Notes: generated by a model not told the origin, from the sequence alone. Shown: positions 18,293 to 26,710, counted from the first letter of the stretch. The stretch is 64,000 nucleotides of DNA from an uncultured Vicinamibacterales bacterium (GCA_958295905.1 OY282382.1:868001-932000), one strand, 5' to 3'. Made by a program: numbers and translations.

Positions 18293-18619
18293 CAGGTATC
18301 CTCCTTGGAGGCGGAAGCGGGAGGGCGCGCCCGGTGCAGGAAACACCCGCCTCAGCGGCGGGGTTCGATTTGCTGCTCGTCCACGGCCCGCCGGGCCGGG
18401 TACGATTCGGGGCTCGATGCCGGGCGCGCGGCGTCAGTTTGTTAACGGGGACGGGATGATTCCCTCCACCGAAAAAAGCTGCGACGACTGTTCCGCTTCC
18501 GCCCCTTGAGGAGGATGGCACGATCCGCCGCCGCCGGCTGGAGGTCCAACGGCTCCGCGGACAGAAACCGCCCGCGTTTCATGTGGTCGGGGTGAGGGGC
18601 ACGCCCCTCATGAGGGTTT
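18293..18619 (-). ncRNA. Candidate bridge-RNA region of IS110 element 2
   Basis: A 327-bp non-coding 5' end, longer than the 164-bp 3' end, which places this element in the IS110 rather than IS1111 layout. The region is kept almost unchanged in both deleted copies (19099-19422 and 19974-20297), with a 3-bp difference and a few substitutions. Conservation of this part while most of the CDS is lost agrees with a functional guide RNA. Confidence 0.45.
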
Positions 18620-19422
18620 GCTGTGAAACGCTCCCATGGCCCGGGCACACGACGGGCGTGACCGCGGATCGGTGATCGAGCGGCCTTCAGACCGGAGACG
18701 TGAGGTTCCCGGATTTCGTGGGCGGTGCGGGGCAGCCCCGATCTATGGCCCGACACGGCGCCCCGGGTCCGGGGGCGCCGTGTTCAGGGGCGGGCGGCTG
18801 CCTGCACCTCGTTGATGAAGCCGTACTGCCCGAGCATGCGGAGCCAACGCGGTGCGTTGCGCTCGACGAGGAGCCGTCGGTAGTCGATGCCGGGGTCGGT
18901 GTAGGGCCGGGTCCGCAGACCGTCCGGCAGCGCGCTGAACTCCCGCACGGCGGTACGGGCCGGCCCGCCGCCGGCCTCGCAGAGGCGCACCGCGGCGGTG
19001 ACGTGCATCTTGTGCACATCGAGTCCGGCCGCCCGCGGGTGCGCCACGTGCATGTCGTCGATGCGCAACGTGTCGGCATCGACCGTGTCGCTGTTCATCA
19101 GGTATCCTCCTGGGAGGCGGAAGCGGGAGGGCGCGCCCGGTGCAGGAAACACCCGCCTCAGCGGCGGGGTTCGATTTGCTGCTCGTCCACGGCCCGCCGG
19201 GCCGGGTACGATTCGGGGCTCGATGCCGGGCGCGCGGCGTCAGTTTGTTAACGGGGACGGGATGATTCCCTCCACCGAAAAAAGCTGCGACGACTGTTCC
19301 GCTTCCGCCCCTTGAGGATGGCACGATCCGCCGCCGCCGGCTGGAGGTCCAACGGCTCCGCGGACAGAAACCGCCCGCGTTTCATGCGGTCGGGGTGAGG
19401 GGCACGCCCCTCATGAGGGTTT
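18620..19422 (-). mobile_element. Internally deleted IS110 derivative, copy 1
   Basis: An 803-bp derivative of element 2 that keeps both ends and the whole 5' non-coding region but lacks 966 bp of the recombinase gene. In the full element the deletion endpoints lie at two direct copies of CGGTCATCGC (17136 and 18097), which suggests loss by short-repeat recombination or slippage. It might be mobilised in trans by element 2. Confidence 0.8.
18784..19098 (-). pseudogene. In-frame deleted IS110 recombinase (104 residues), copy 1
   Basis: The reading frame stays open across the deletion. About 60 N-terminal residues including AGLDVHKMHVTAAV are joined to the last 40 residues (YTDPGIDYRRLLVERNAPR). 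The E and D-D catalytic positions and the C-terminal serine domain are gone, so it cannot be an active recombinase. The start codon and ribosome binding site (AGGAGGATACCTG) remain, so a small protein could still be made; a dominant-negative or RNA-chaperone role is speculative. Confidence 0.75.
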
Positions 19423-19494
19423 GTTAGGGAATGTCGTTGAGGGGGTGTAGAGCAAGGCGTGATCGACCGATGCTATCAGTATGGAGGCTGTTTT

Positions 19495-20297
19495 GCTGTG
19501 AAACGCTCCCATGGCCCGGGCACACGACGGGCGTGACCGCGGATCGGTGATCGAGCGGCCTTCAGACCGGAGACGTGAGGTTCCCGGATTTCGTGGGCGG
19601 TGCGGGGCAGCCCCGATCTATGGCCCGACACGGCGCCCCGGGTCCGGGGGCGCCGTGTTCAGGGGCGGGCGGCTGCCTGCACCTCGTTGATGAAGCCGTA
19701 CTGCCCGAGCATGCGGAGCCAACGCGGTGCGTTGCGCTCGACGAGGAGCCGTCGGTAGTCGATGCCGGGGTCGGTGTAGGGCCGGGTCCGCAGACCGTCC
19801 GGCAGCGCGCTGAACTCCCGCACGGCGGTACGGGCCGGCCCGCCGCCGGCCTCGCAGAGGCGCACCGCGGCGGTGACGTGCATCTTGTGCACATCGAGTC
19901 CGGCCGCCCGCGGGTGCGCCACGTGCATGTCGTCGATGCGCAACGTGTCGGCATCGACCGTGTCGCTGTTCATCAGGTATCCTCCTGGGAGGCGGAAGCG
20001 GGAGGGCGCGCCCGGTGCAGGAAACACCCGCCTCAGCGGCGGGGTTCGATTTGCTGCTCGTCCACGGCCCGCCGGGCCGGGTACGATTCGGGGCTCGATG
20101 CCGGGCGCGCGGCGTCAGTTTGTTAACGGGGACGGGATGATTCCCTCCACCGAAAAAAGCTGCGACGACTGTTCCGCTTCCGCCCCTTGAGGATGGCACG
20201 ATCCGCCGCCGCCGGCTGGAGGTCCAACGGCTCCGCGGACAGAAACCGCCCGCGTTTCATGCGGTCGGGGTGAGGGGCACGCCCCTCATGAGGGTTT
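19495..20297 (-). mobile_element. Internally deleted IS110 derivative, copy 2
   Basis: This appears identical to 18620-19422. With the 72 bp to its right it forms the second unit of an 875-bp tandem duplication. Confidence 0.8.
19659..19973 (-). pseudogene. In-frame deleted IS110 recombinase (104 residues), copy 2
   Basis: Identical in translation to 18784-19098, with the same deletion junction between SALPDGLR and TRPYTDPG. Confidence 0.75.
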
Positions 20298-20389
20298 GTT
20301 AGGGAATGTCGTTGAGGGGGTGTAGAGCAAGGCGTGATCGACCGATGCTATCAGTATGGAGGCTGTTTTGAGCCTGGAGGAGCCCGATC

Positions 20390-22108
20390 ATGTCCGATGC
20401 GCAGATTGCCGCCCTGGAGCGGCGCCACGCCCACCTTCGGAGTCAGTTGGCCGCGGTCGGCGAGATGCGTTCAGGGACGCTGACGGAGCGGTGCCGCCGC
20501 TGCGGCAAGGCATCCTGTGGTTGCGCCGACCGGGGGGCCTCGGGACGCGGCCCGGTCCTGTCGCTGACGCGCAAGCAGGACGGCAAGACGGTGACGCGGC
20601 TGATTCCGGCGGACGCGGGTGCGGAAGTCCAGGCGCAGAACGCGGAGTACCGGCGCTTCCGGGAGTTGTCGAAAGCGTTGGTCGAGGTCAGCGATGCGCT
20701 GAGTGAAGCCCGGCTGGCGGCCGGGCGCCCGCGCCCCGCCGCTCCGCCCCGCCGCGGCGGAAAAAAAGGGGGCCCGGCGGAAGCGTTCGCGGCCGGGATC
20801 AACCTCAAGATTGCAACCGGGATCGCCGAACTCGTCGGGCCGGGGGCGTCCGGGCAGGACTTCGAGGCCTTCGAACAAGCCGTCCGCCGCGGGGTGCTCG
20901 ACGCCGCCGCGGGGGAGGTAGAGCACCAACTGAACGCGGACCGCACCGACTCCTGCGGCCCGACGGTGGTGTGCGCCTGCGGACAGACGGCGCGCTACGC
21001 CGGCCGCCGCCCGAAGACGTTCGGCACCGTACTTGGGCCGGTGACGCTGGAACGCGCCTACTACTACTGCGCCGCCTGCCGCGCGGGCGTGTGCCCGCGG
21101 GACCAAGCGTTGGGCCTGCACGGCACCGCGCTGTCCCCCGCCCTCACGCGGATGGTGGGACTGGTGGCGGCGGATGGGAGCTTCGCCGACGCGAGCGGGT
21201 TGTTGAGCGATTTGACCGGGATGCGCATCGGGGCCAAGCAGGTCGAGCGTACCGCCGAAGCGCTGGGATGCGCGGTCGCGGCCGACGAACGCGGGGTGGT
21301 CGAACCCGCCCCCGCCGCGGCGCCGACGATGTACCTCGGGTTGGACGGCACCGGGGTGCCGGTGCGCAAGTCCGAGACGGCCGGGCGGCGCGGCAAGCAG
21401 CCCGACGGTTCTGCCAAGACCCGCGAGGTCAAGCTGGTCACGGTGTGGACGGCGGAAACGCGCGACGGGAACGGCCTGCCCGTCCGGGACCGCGGTTCGG
21501 TCAGCTACAGCGCTGCGGTCGAGAGCGCGGCCGGCCGCGCTCTCGACCCGCGGCCGTCCCCGTTCGCGCAACGGGCGTACCGCGAAGCGCGGCGGCGCGG
21601 CTTCGACACCGCGCCGCGTCGCGTCGTCATCGGCGACGGGGCCGAGTGGATCTGGAATCTGTCCGCCGAACAGTTCCCCGGCGCCATCGAAATCGTCGAC
21701 CTCTACCACGCCAAGGGGCATCTGTGCGACGTGGCCAAGGCCGTCTACGGCGCCGGCACGGACCTCGCCGCCCGGTGGGGCAAGGACCGGCGGGACGAGT
21801 TGGACGCGGGGCGGATTGATGCGGTCCTGACCGCCCTGCGCCCCCACCGCCAGACCTGCGATGAAGCCCGCAAGTGTATCGACTACCTGACCCGCAACCG
21901 CCACCGGATGCGCTATGCGGAGTTCCGCGCGTGGGGTCTTTGCGTGTCGTCGGGCGTCGTCGAGGCCGGATGCAAGCACGCCATCGGCGCCCGGCTCAAG
22001 CGTGCCGGCATGCACTGGACGGTGGCCGGTGCCAACGCCATCATCGCCCTGCGGTTGAGCGGCCGCTTCGAGGATTTCTGGGAACGACGAGCCGCAAAGG
22101 CCGCTTGA
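20390..22108 (+). CDS. ISKra4-family transposase with fused N-terminal zinc-finger-like domain
   Basis: A 572-residue protein from an ATG preceded by GGAGGAGCCCGATC. Residues 1 to about 120 resemble the DUF6788-type segment: a coiled-coil opening (LERRHAHLRSQLAAV), then CRRCGKASCGCAD, a likely zinc knuckle, in many elements encoded separately. The rest matches ISKra4 transposases: GVCPRDQALGLHG, an acidic catalytic segment in YLGLDGTGVPVRKSETAGRR, IGDGAEWIWNL and VDLYHAKGHL, and the late CVSSGVVEAGCKHAIGARLK with a conserved glutamate. The element's termini were not resolved; its leader contains the 72 bp found twice in the tandem units on its left. Confidence 0.9.
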   Translation: MSDAQIAALERRHAHLRSQLAAVGEMRSGTLTERCRRCGKASCGCADRGASGRGPVLSLTRKQDGKTVTRLIPADAGAEVQAQNAEYRRFRELSKALVEVSDALSEARLAAGRPRPAAPPRRGGKKGGPAEAFAAGINLKIATGIAELVGPGASGQDFEAFEQAVRRGVLDAAAGEVEHQLNADRTDSCGPTVVCACGQTARYAGRRPKTFGTVLGPVTLERAYYYCAACRAGVCPRDQALGLHGTALSPALTRMVGLVAADGSFADASGLLSDLTGMRIGAKQVERTAEALGCAVAADERGVVEPAPAAAPTMYLGLDGTGVPVRKSETAGRRGKQPDGSAKTREVKLVTVWTAETRDGNGLPVRDRGSVSYSAAVESAAGRALDPRPSPFAQRAYREARRRGFDTAPRRVVIGDGAEWIWNLSAEQFPGAIEIVDLYHAKGHLCDVAKAVYGAGTDLAARWGKDRRDELDAGRIDAVLTALRPHRQTCDEARKCIDYLTRNRHRMRYAEFRAWGLCVSSGVVEAGCKHAIGARLKRAGMHWTVAGANAIIALRLSGRFEDFWERRAAKAA

Positions 22109-22235
22109 GGGGCATCTGTAGAGTCGACGACTGGCGCGGTGGCGGTAGGCGGATGGGGGTAGCTGTTTCCGGCCGCTTTCGCCCGGTGCCGGTGCCTCAC
22201 TCCCCGCCGTGACTCCGTTTCCAGTCGCCGCTCAT

Positions 22236-22269
22236 CGAACCGGACATGCGGATTTCCCGCATCCGGCTC
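22236..22269 (-). ncRNA. Group II intron domain V
   Basis: On the minus strand the sequence is GAGCCGGATGCGG, then a GAAA tetraloop, then TCCGCATGTCCGGTTC. This is a canonical domain V: the AGC catalytic triad near the 5' side, a GNRA loop, and the two-helix layout with a bulge. A domain VI-like stem follows. Confidence 0.88.
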
Positions 22270-22279
22270 TCGGACGAGA

Positions 22280-22827
22280 TCATGCCTTCGCCCACGGAAA
22301 GCTCGCCGTGCGCTGTGCAAGGCACGTGAGCCCGTACTCCTGCCGGAGTCGCTCGTTCGGGAAGCGCACACTCTTCCCGGACCGCACCTTGTGCTTACGA
22401 CAGAGCCACTGGCGCAGCCGTCGCGTAGCATGCTGGTCAACGGCGCGATACGCCGGACTGACCTGCCCAAGGGTGAAGTAGTTCGCCCAACCGGTCAACG
22501 CCCGGTTGAGGCGCGCCACCACTACCCCCGGCGACAGGAGCCCGCTGCGTCGTGTCGTCAGCTCGCTCACGCAGCGGCAGACGCCAGTGCCCCCAGCCAC
22601 CGGTCAACCCCGAACGACTCGACGCCCGCGACCGTTTCGCCGTCCATCCCGGCCGACCCGCCGTTGCGGCGGACCGTCTGCCAGGCGACCGCGAACACGT
22701 CATCGCGCCACACCTTGTCGCTCAGCGAGTAGAACCGGAAGCCCGGAGCTTCCTTCGCTTTCGCATGTAGCGCCGTCTGGAGTCGCTGAACTCGTTCTGA
22801 GGCGGTTAGGCTCTCACCAGTCCCCAC
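22280..22827 (-). pseudogene. Group II intron reverse transcriptase/maturase, internally deleted
   Basis: Two fragments in different frames. Codons from 22827 give the start of an intron-encoded protein (RVQRLQTALHAKAKE, GFRFYSLSDKVWR, GGSAGMDGETV), which is the RT-0 region. From about 22560 the other frame gives the maturase/D-like end (ARLNRALTGWANYFTLG, AYRAVDQHATRRLRQW, WLCRKHKVRSG). All central palm and finger motifs, including the YADD box, are missing. It cannot encode an active enzyme; splicing would need help in trans. Confidence 0.88.
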
Positions 22828-23249
22828 GTCCCTTCCTCCTTCATGCGCTGCTCTCGAACCGAGGCCCCTTCCCTCCGCCGGCGTTACCCGGTTTCCCCGG
22901 TACTACGGGCCTCTCCGCCACCCCCGCCGGCCCGACCTGACCCTCACGGGCTGTCAGTTGGCGCGTGCCACGCCACCGGCGGGGCTTCCCGTGTTGCGTC
23001 CATCCCCCTCTTCCATGCGTGCCGCCGCCAATACCCCGGCGGAACCGGCCGGTGCTCCCGTCGCTCGCTTCCCGGCCCGTGGCAGCCTTCCCCGTATTGT
23101 GAGCGGGTCGGCTTCCGCATTCGTCGTTTCGAGGCCTGCTCGGCGTTCACTCACGTTGCGGTCCGCATGGTCGCTGAGCCGCCCAATGGCGACCCGTTGT
23201 CGTCGAAGTGCTTCAGGCGATGTCGTTGCCTCCATCGTCCGCTCCGACT

Positions 23250-24539
23250 CACTTCTGTCCCACACACCTTCAGGTGAAGGCGGCTTGAACCTTCCATGTC
23301 TGATAGAATGATTGGTAGCATAAGTCATTCAAAAGACAGGAGATCCAAGCCGTGGCTCATCATAACACAGTCTTCGCGCAGCTTCTCAAGTTCCTTCCGA
23401 GACATGAATTCGAGGCCGAAGCTCGCCGGCACCAGCACGGCCAGGGGTTGCGCGTCATGAGCCGCTGGGCGCAGTTCGCGGCCCTTGGCTTGGCGCAGTT
23501 GACGGGCCGACAGAGCCTGCGGGATATCGTGAGCAACCTGGCCGCCCAAGGACGCAAACTCTATCACCTCGGCGTGGGGACGGTCAGCCGCTCGTCGTTG
23601 GCCCGGGTCAATACCGAACAGCCGTACACCCTCTACGAAGCGCTGTTCGAACGCCTGTTGGGCCGCTGCCGGGAGCACGCGCCGAGGCACGGCTTTCGAT
23701 TCAAGAACAAGTTGTACGCCGTCGATGCGTCCACCATCGATTTGTGTCTGGCGGTCTTCCCGTGGGCGACGTTTCGACGCACGAAGGCGGCCGTCAAGCT
23801 GCACGTCGGTCTGGATGAGGCGGGCCATCTACCGAGCTTCGTCAGTGTGACCGAAGGCAAGACCGCCGATGTCACGGTCGTCCGCACCTGGATATTTCCG
23901 GCGGGCAGCGTGGTCGTGGCGGACCGGGCGTATATGGACTTCAAGTGGTTCCATCAGTTGCAGGCGCAGGGCGTGACCTTCGTGACCCGCCTGAAGCGGG
24001 GCGTGCGGTATCGGGTCACGGACACGCACGGCGTCCGCCGCGGGACCGGCGTCATCAGCGACGAGACGATCGAGCTGACGAGCGCTCGCGGCCGGAAGGC
24101 GTATGCCGCGCCGCTGCGGCGGGTGGTCTACAAGGACCCGGTGACGAAGAACCGGTACGTGTTCGTGACCAACAACACGACGTGGGTGGCCAAGACGATT
24201 GCGGACATCTACAAATCCCGGTGGCAGATCGAGCTGTTTTTCAAGTGGATCAAGCAGCATCTGAAGGTGAAGCGGTTCGTGGGCCGGTCGAAGAACGCGG
24301 TCATGACGCAGCTATGGGTGGCGATGTGCATGTACTTGCTGTTGGCGTATCTTAAGTTCGTCATGCGAGTGAGTTGGAGCCTTCACCGGATGCTGCAGGT
24401 GCTCCAGCTCAACGTGTTCGAACGTCGCCTACTCCAGGAGCTCTTCACGACACCGTCGCCACCCGGTCCTTCCAGCCCTCCCGGCCCCCAACTGCCGCTG
24501 ATGTGGGCCTAGAATCGCCAAAATTGTGGGACACTAGTG
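23250..24539 (+). mobile_element. Complete IS4-family insertion sequence with 9-bp target duplication
   Basis: A 1290-bp element. Terminal inverted repeats are CACTTCTGTCCCACA on the left and, as the complement, CACTAGTGTCCCACA on the right (13 of 15 identical). It is flanked by perfect 9-bp direct repeats GCTCCGACT at 23241-23249 and 24540-24548. Removing the element plus one repeat restores a continuous group II intron 5' region, so the insertion is later than the intron. Confidence 0.92.
23352..24512 (+). CDS. IS4-family DDE transposase (DUF4372 type)
   Basis: A 386-residue transposase with GTG start. The N-terminal DUF4372 helix bundle (NTVFAQLLKFLPRHEFEAEA) is followed by an RNase-H-like DDE core: YAVDASTIDLCL (first D), VVVADRAYMDFKWF (second D), and the Y-(2)-R-(3)-E-(6)-K-like segment YKSRWQIELFFKWIKQHLK with the catalytic E. 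All catalytic residues are seen and the frame is intact, so the element is probably active. It lies inside a fully bounded IS with terminal repeats and target duplication. Confidence 0.95.
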   Translation: MAHHNTVFAQLLKFLPRHEFEAEARRHQHGQGLRVMSRWAQFAALGLAQLTGRQSLRDIVSNLAAQGRKLYHLGVGTVSRSSLARVNTEQPYTLYEALFERLLGRCREHAPRHGFRFKNKLYAVDASTIDLCLAVFPWATFRRTKAAVKLHVGLDEAGHLPSFVSVTEGKTADVTVVRTWIFPAGSVVVADRAYMDFKWFHQLQAQGVTFVTRLKRGVRYRVTDTHGVRRGTGVISDETIELTSARGRKAYAAPLRRVVYKDPVTKNRYVFVTNNTTWVAKTIADIYKSRWQIELFFKWIKQHLKVKRFVGRSKNAVMTQLWVAMCMYLLLAYLKFVMRVSWSLHRMLQVLQLNVFERRLLQELFTTPSPPGPSSPPGPQLPLMWA

Positions 24540-24769
24540 GCTCCGACTACTACCGGCTGGAGCGACAGTTGCCGGGCGGGATTCGCACCCGCTGAGGGAT
24601 GGCGCCTTCGCACGGCGCACCACAAATCTGACGTGCACCCGTCCAGGCTAGTGCTCTTGACCGCCTGCTATCCATTATGGTACCTTGAGTGGCGACTTGG
24701 GGCGGGGCGATCGAGGCCGCCTAGAGCCGAGGGACGATGGATCCGGAGACGAGCACCGGTGTCAGAGTC

Positions 24770-24806
24770 GCGGTGGGGGGGGGGCTGCGCGCCCCCCCCC
24801 CACCGC
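24770..24806. terminator. Perfect 16-bp hairpin with ten-G and ten-C arms
   Basis: GCGGT followed by ten G and a C pairs exactly with GC..CACCGC containing ten C, around a 5-base loop TGCGC. No T-run follows. It lies 10 bp before an RND-pump gene start. It would be very stable and could act as a terminator or block ribosome access. Confidence 0.6.
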
Positions 24807-24816
24807 ATAGCCCGCC

Positions 24817-24954
24817 ATGTTCTCCGGATTCTTCATCGGCCGATCGAAGTTCGCCTTCGTCATCTCTATCGTGATCGTCTCGGCTGGGCTGATCGCGATC
24901 CGCGCGATCCCGGTCGCGGAGTTCCCCCGAGAGCGAGTTGACCGCCATTGCTAG
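24817..24954 (+). pseudogene. Stub of an RND-family (AcrB/HAE1-like) efflux pump
   Basis: The frame begins MFSGFFIGRSKFAFVISIVI and continues VSAGLIAIRAIPVAEFP, the highly conserved first transmembrane helix and start of the periplasmic loop of HAE1-type pumps. After about 37 residues the homology ends and a stop follows at 24952-24954. Such proteins are normally over 1000 residues. The break coincides with the start of the AT-rich gene at 24964, so the pump gene was probably interrupted or replaced by that segment. No downstream part of the pump is recognised. Confidence 0.75.
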
Positions 24955-24963
24955 TTGGAGAAC

Positions 24964-25920
24964 ATGCCTACTATGAAAAAATCACCTGAGGAAAAATCCA
25001 AGGAGCTTTCTTCTAAGCTGGATCCGTTAAGGTCTTTTGTGGAAAGGACTGCTGTCGTTCAATTCCCTATGGAAGAGCTGTTTTCGACATGCTTGAAAGC
25101 TTCGTTTGTCAGCACGTTTAAATTAGTTGATTTCGTGTCGAAACAAAATTCTGATATTGCTTTTTTTCTTCCGCCTGCACTAAGGCGGCCCATAGAGGAT
25201 ATTATATATTTTCGGTTTATATCAAAATTAGATTGCGAAGAAGAAGAACGTGAAAAAATCATGGGAGATATGATGGCTCTCGAAACTGCAAAAAATTTGG
25301 GAACGCAAGAACGTTTTTTTGGAAAATTCCGCCCATTTCAACCCATTCTTTCAAAAGCAGATATTAACATTAAAAAAGCTCAAGTTAAAGACTCTGTTCG
25401 TTCTTTCTGGAAAAGGAATGGTTGGCCAAATTTGCCAAAAAAGAGGGTATCTCCAGAGATCATAGAAATTGCTAAAAAATCCGATCCGGGGTTGTTGGAT
25501 GTAATATATGGATATATATATCGTCTTATGTCAAGCACAGTTCACTTTAATCCCCAAATACTCCTCCGATCAGGTTGGGGTAGTAGTGTATTAGAAGAAA
25601 CAGTAGTCAGTCCTGCCAACATGGGTCCTTATTATCTCGCAGTTAGCCAGATATATGGGAGCTATATTTTGTGTTTGTATTTTGAATTTTTCGATCAATT
25701 CTTGCAACCAAATCAAGAGGAGAAGGAGGCAATAAAAGAACTTAGAAAACACCTGCTAAGCATATTCCGGTGGCCAGAAATAGTCACATACGAAGAAATG
25801 AACAAGCCAATACCAAACCCTGAATTATTGTCAACGGCTGTTATTTATAGACGTTATTCCACCATTGAGGAGAAGGATTTCATTATAGAGAAAGGTTTCA
25901 TGCTAAAGAAGGATTCGTAA
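24964..25920 (+). CDS. AT-rich gene for a DUF5677-like protein of unknown function
   Basis: A protein of about 318 residues. Family-like features are an ALRRPIEDIIYFRFISKL segment (about 70-90) and YGYIYRLMSSTVHFNP (about 180-195), matching the RPLIE-like helix and the YxxLSxxxH motif of DUF5677-type proteins. The biochemical role is unknown. Base composition contrasts sharply with all neighbours: many AAA, GAA, ATA and TTT codons, which marks recent transfer. The upstream TTG at 24955 is in frame, but the ATG at 24964 has GGAG just before it and was preferred; a third option is the ATG at 24973. It sits alone between the RND stub and IS debris, as a cargo gene of a mobile segment would. Confidence 0.75.
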   Translation: MPTMKKSPEEKSKELSSKLDPLRSFVERTAVVQFPMEELFSTCLKASFVSTFKLVDFVSKQNSDIAFFLPPALRRPIEDIIYFRFISKLDCEEEEREKIMGDMMALETAKNLGTQERFFGKFRPFQPILSKADINIKKAQVKDSVRSFWKRNGWPNLPKKRVSPEIIEIAKKSDPGLLDVIYGYIYRLMSSTVHFNPQILLRSGWGSSVLEETVVSPANMGPYYLAVSQIYGSYILCLYFEFFDQFLQPNQEEKEAIKELRKHLLSIFRWPEIVTYEEMNKPIPNPELLSTAVIYRRYSTIEEKDFIIEKGFMLKKDS

Positions 25921-26410
25921 TTGTCAATTCTTGATGCTGATAGTTCCATATTAGCGCCATCCCGGTCATCCTGCCCCTGTTCTTCAACCCTGCCGGGCCC
26001 GGGAAACCCGGTTTACCTCACGTCCCGCCCCAACCCGAAGGCACCCTCACGCGGATTGGCCTCATCCTGTCCACGCGAGCGGCGATTGTCAAGGTCGAGC
26101 GCGCGCCACCGCCCGGGCCCCGCAGGCAGGTTGACCGCGCGCAGGGCGCACTTCGAGCGGAGTGACTCGGATGGACGAGACCGGCAGGGACGAGACCGGC
26201 AGGGACGAGACCGGCAGGGACGAGACCGGCAGGTCGGGGTGTGGCGACCGGTCGCGGCGCGGGCGAGCAGCCGTTCACGACGCCGGCAACAGCGGAGACG
26301 AACGCGCGGGACAGGGCTCGGGGATCGTTGCCGGCAACCCGAGGTGGCCCAGGATCCGCGCGATCACCGTAAGGCGACCGTGCTATCGTCTGCCCGCCGA
26401 AAAGCAGATC
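25921..26410. other. Intergenic debris with a short tandem repeat
   Basis: GC-rich again after the AT-rich gene. It contains four tandem 15-bp units at 26174-26233 but no gene. The frame that reads through the tandem array into the IS630 remnant has no homology before about 26400. Confidence 0.5.
26174..26233 (+). repeat. Four tandem copies of a 15-bp unit
   Basis: GACGAGACCGGCAGG repeated four times exactly. The unit length is a multiple of three and would encode (DETGR)n in the plus frame, but no gene around it is supported. Confidence 0.9.
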
Positions 26411-26575
26411 CGCCGGGGAACGCACCGCAGCACGGCGGCGCTGGAACAGGCGATCACCGACTACCTCGCCATCTACAACGAGAACCCGAAGCCGTTCGTG
26501 TGGACCAAAACGGCCGACCAGATCCTGGAATCGCTGCAACATTACTGTAAACGAATTAACGATTCACTACACTAG
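26411..26575 (+). pseudogene. C-terminal remnant of an IS630-family transposase
   Basis: The last 54 residues (RRGTHRSTAALEQAITDYLA and IYNENPKPFVWTKTADQILE) match the conserved end of IS630/Tc1-type transposases, in which the final catalytic acidic residue lies just before this point. Nothing of the N-terminal 250-300 residues remains upstream. The stop codon TAG at 26573-26575 overlaps the CTAG that begins a family B repeat. Confidence 0.85.
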
Positions 26576-26710
26576 TGGTCCGTCACTCCATAAATTTCTG
26601 ACAGACAAACTTGAGTCGAACGATGTATTTTCTTCTGCATAGGACTCTTGCGGTTCGCGGTGAGTGCCCCGGAGACCCTGTTTTTAGTCGTGTCGATGCA
26701 CTGGCAGGGT
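26572..26710 (+). repeat. Dispersed intergenic repeat, family B, copy 1
   Basis: Starts CTAGTGGTCCGTCAC, then TCTGACAGAC, TATTTTCTTCTGCATAGGAC, and a GTTTTTAGTCGTG block near the end. It matches 49904-50040 (opposite strand, nearly full length) and part of 37098-37197. Confidence 0.75.

Larger units (their letters stand above)
16848..18619 (-). mobile_element. Complete IS110-family element 2 (about 1.77 kb)
   Basis: Ends were deduced by comparing this copy with the two deleted copies that follow. The left end is GCTGTGAAACGCTCCC and the right end is CCCCTCATGAGGGTTT. It contains one recombinase CDS, a 164-bp non-coding 3' end and a 327-bp non-coding 5' end. The right end directly abuts the next copy, so the elements are head-to-tail. 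The ends carry no terminal inverted repeats, as usual for IS110. Confidence 0.8.
18620..20369. repeat. Perfect-looking 875-bp tandem duplication
   Basis: Units 18620-19494 and 19495-20369. Each holds a deleted IS110 copy plus 72 bp that starts GTTAGGGAATGTCG and ends GGAGGCTGTTTT. In the second unit those 72 bp form the leader of the ISKra4-type transposase gene. No difference was found on reading, which points to a very recent event or an assembly collapse or expansion. Confidence 0.85.
22197..24620 (-). mobile_element. Degraded group II intron, interrupted by an IS4-family element
   Basis: Read on the minus strand, the intron starts near 24620 with GTGCGCCGTGCGAAGGCG, an intron 5' end of the GUGCG type. 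It continues to 24540, is split by the IS4 element (23250-24539), resumes to 22828, encodes a broken maturase, and ends with a recognisable domain V and a domain VI-like stem near 22200. The exact 3' end is estimated. Without the IS it is only about 1.1 kb, too short for a complete intron with an intact reverse transcriptase. Confidence 0.75.

Noticed and set aside
22109-22196. Terminal inverted repeats of the ISKra4 element
   Set aside because: TGTAGAG occurs near both sides but in the same orientation; no convincing inverted ends could be aligned by eye.
25945-26060. Continuation of the RND pump after the AT-rich gene (AIPVILPLFF)
   Set aside because: The short hydrophobic stretch does not match the next conserved pump segments and the frame soon breaks.
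26174-26233. CRISPR-like or protein tandem repeat array
   Set aside because: Four perfect 15-bp units without spacers, and no supported gene; simple tandem repeat.
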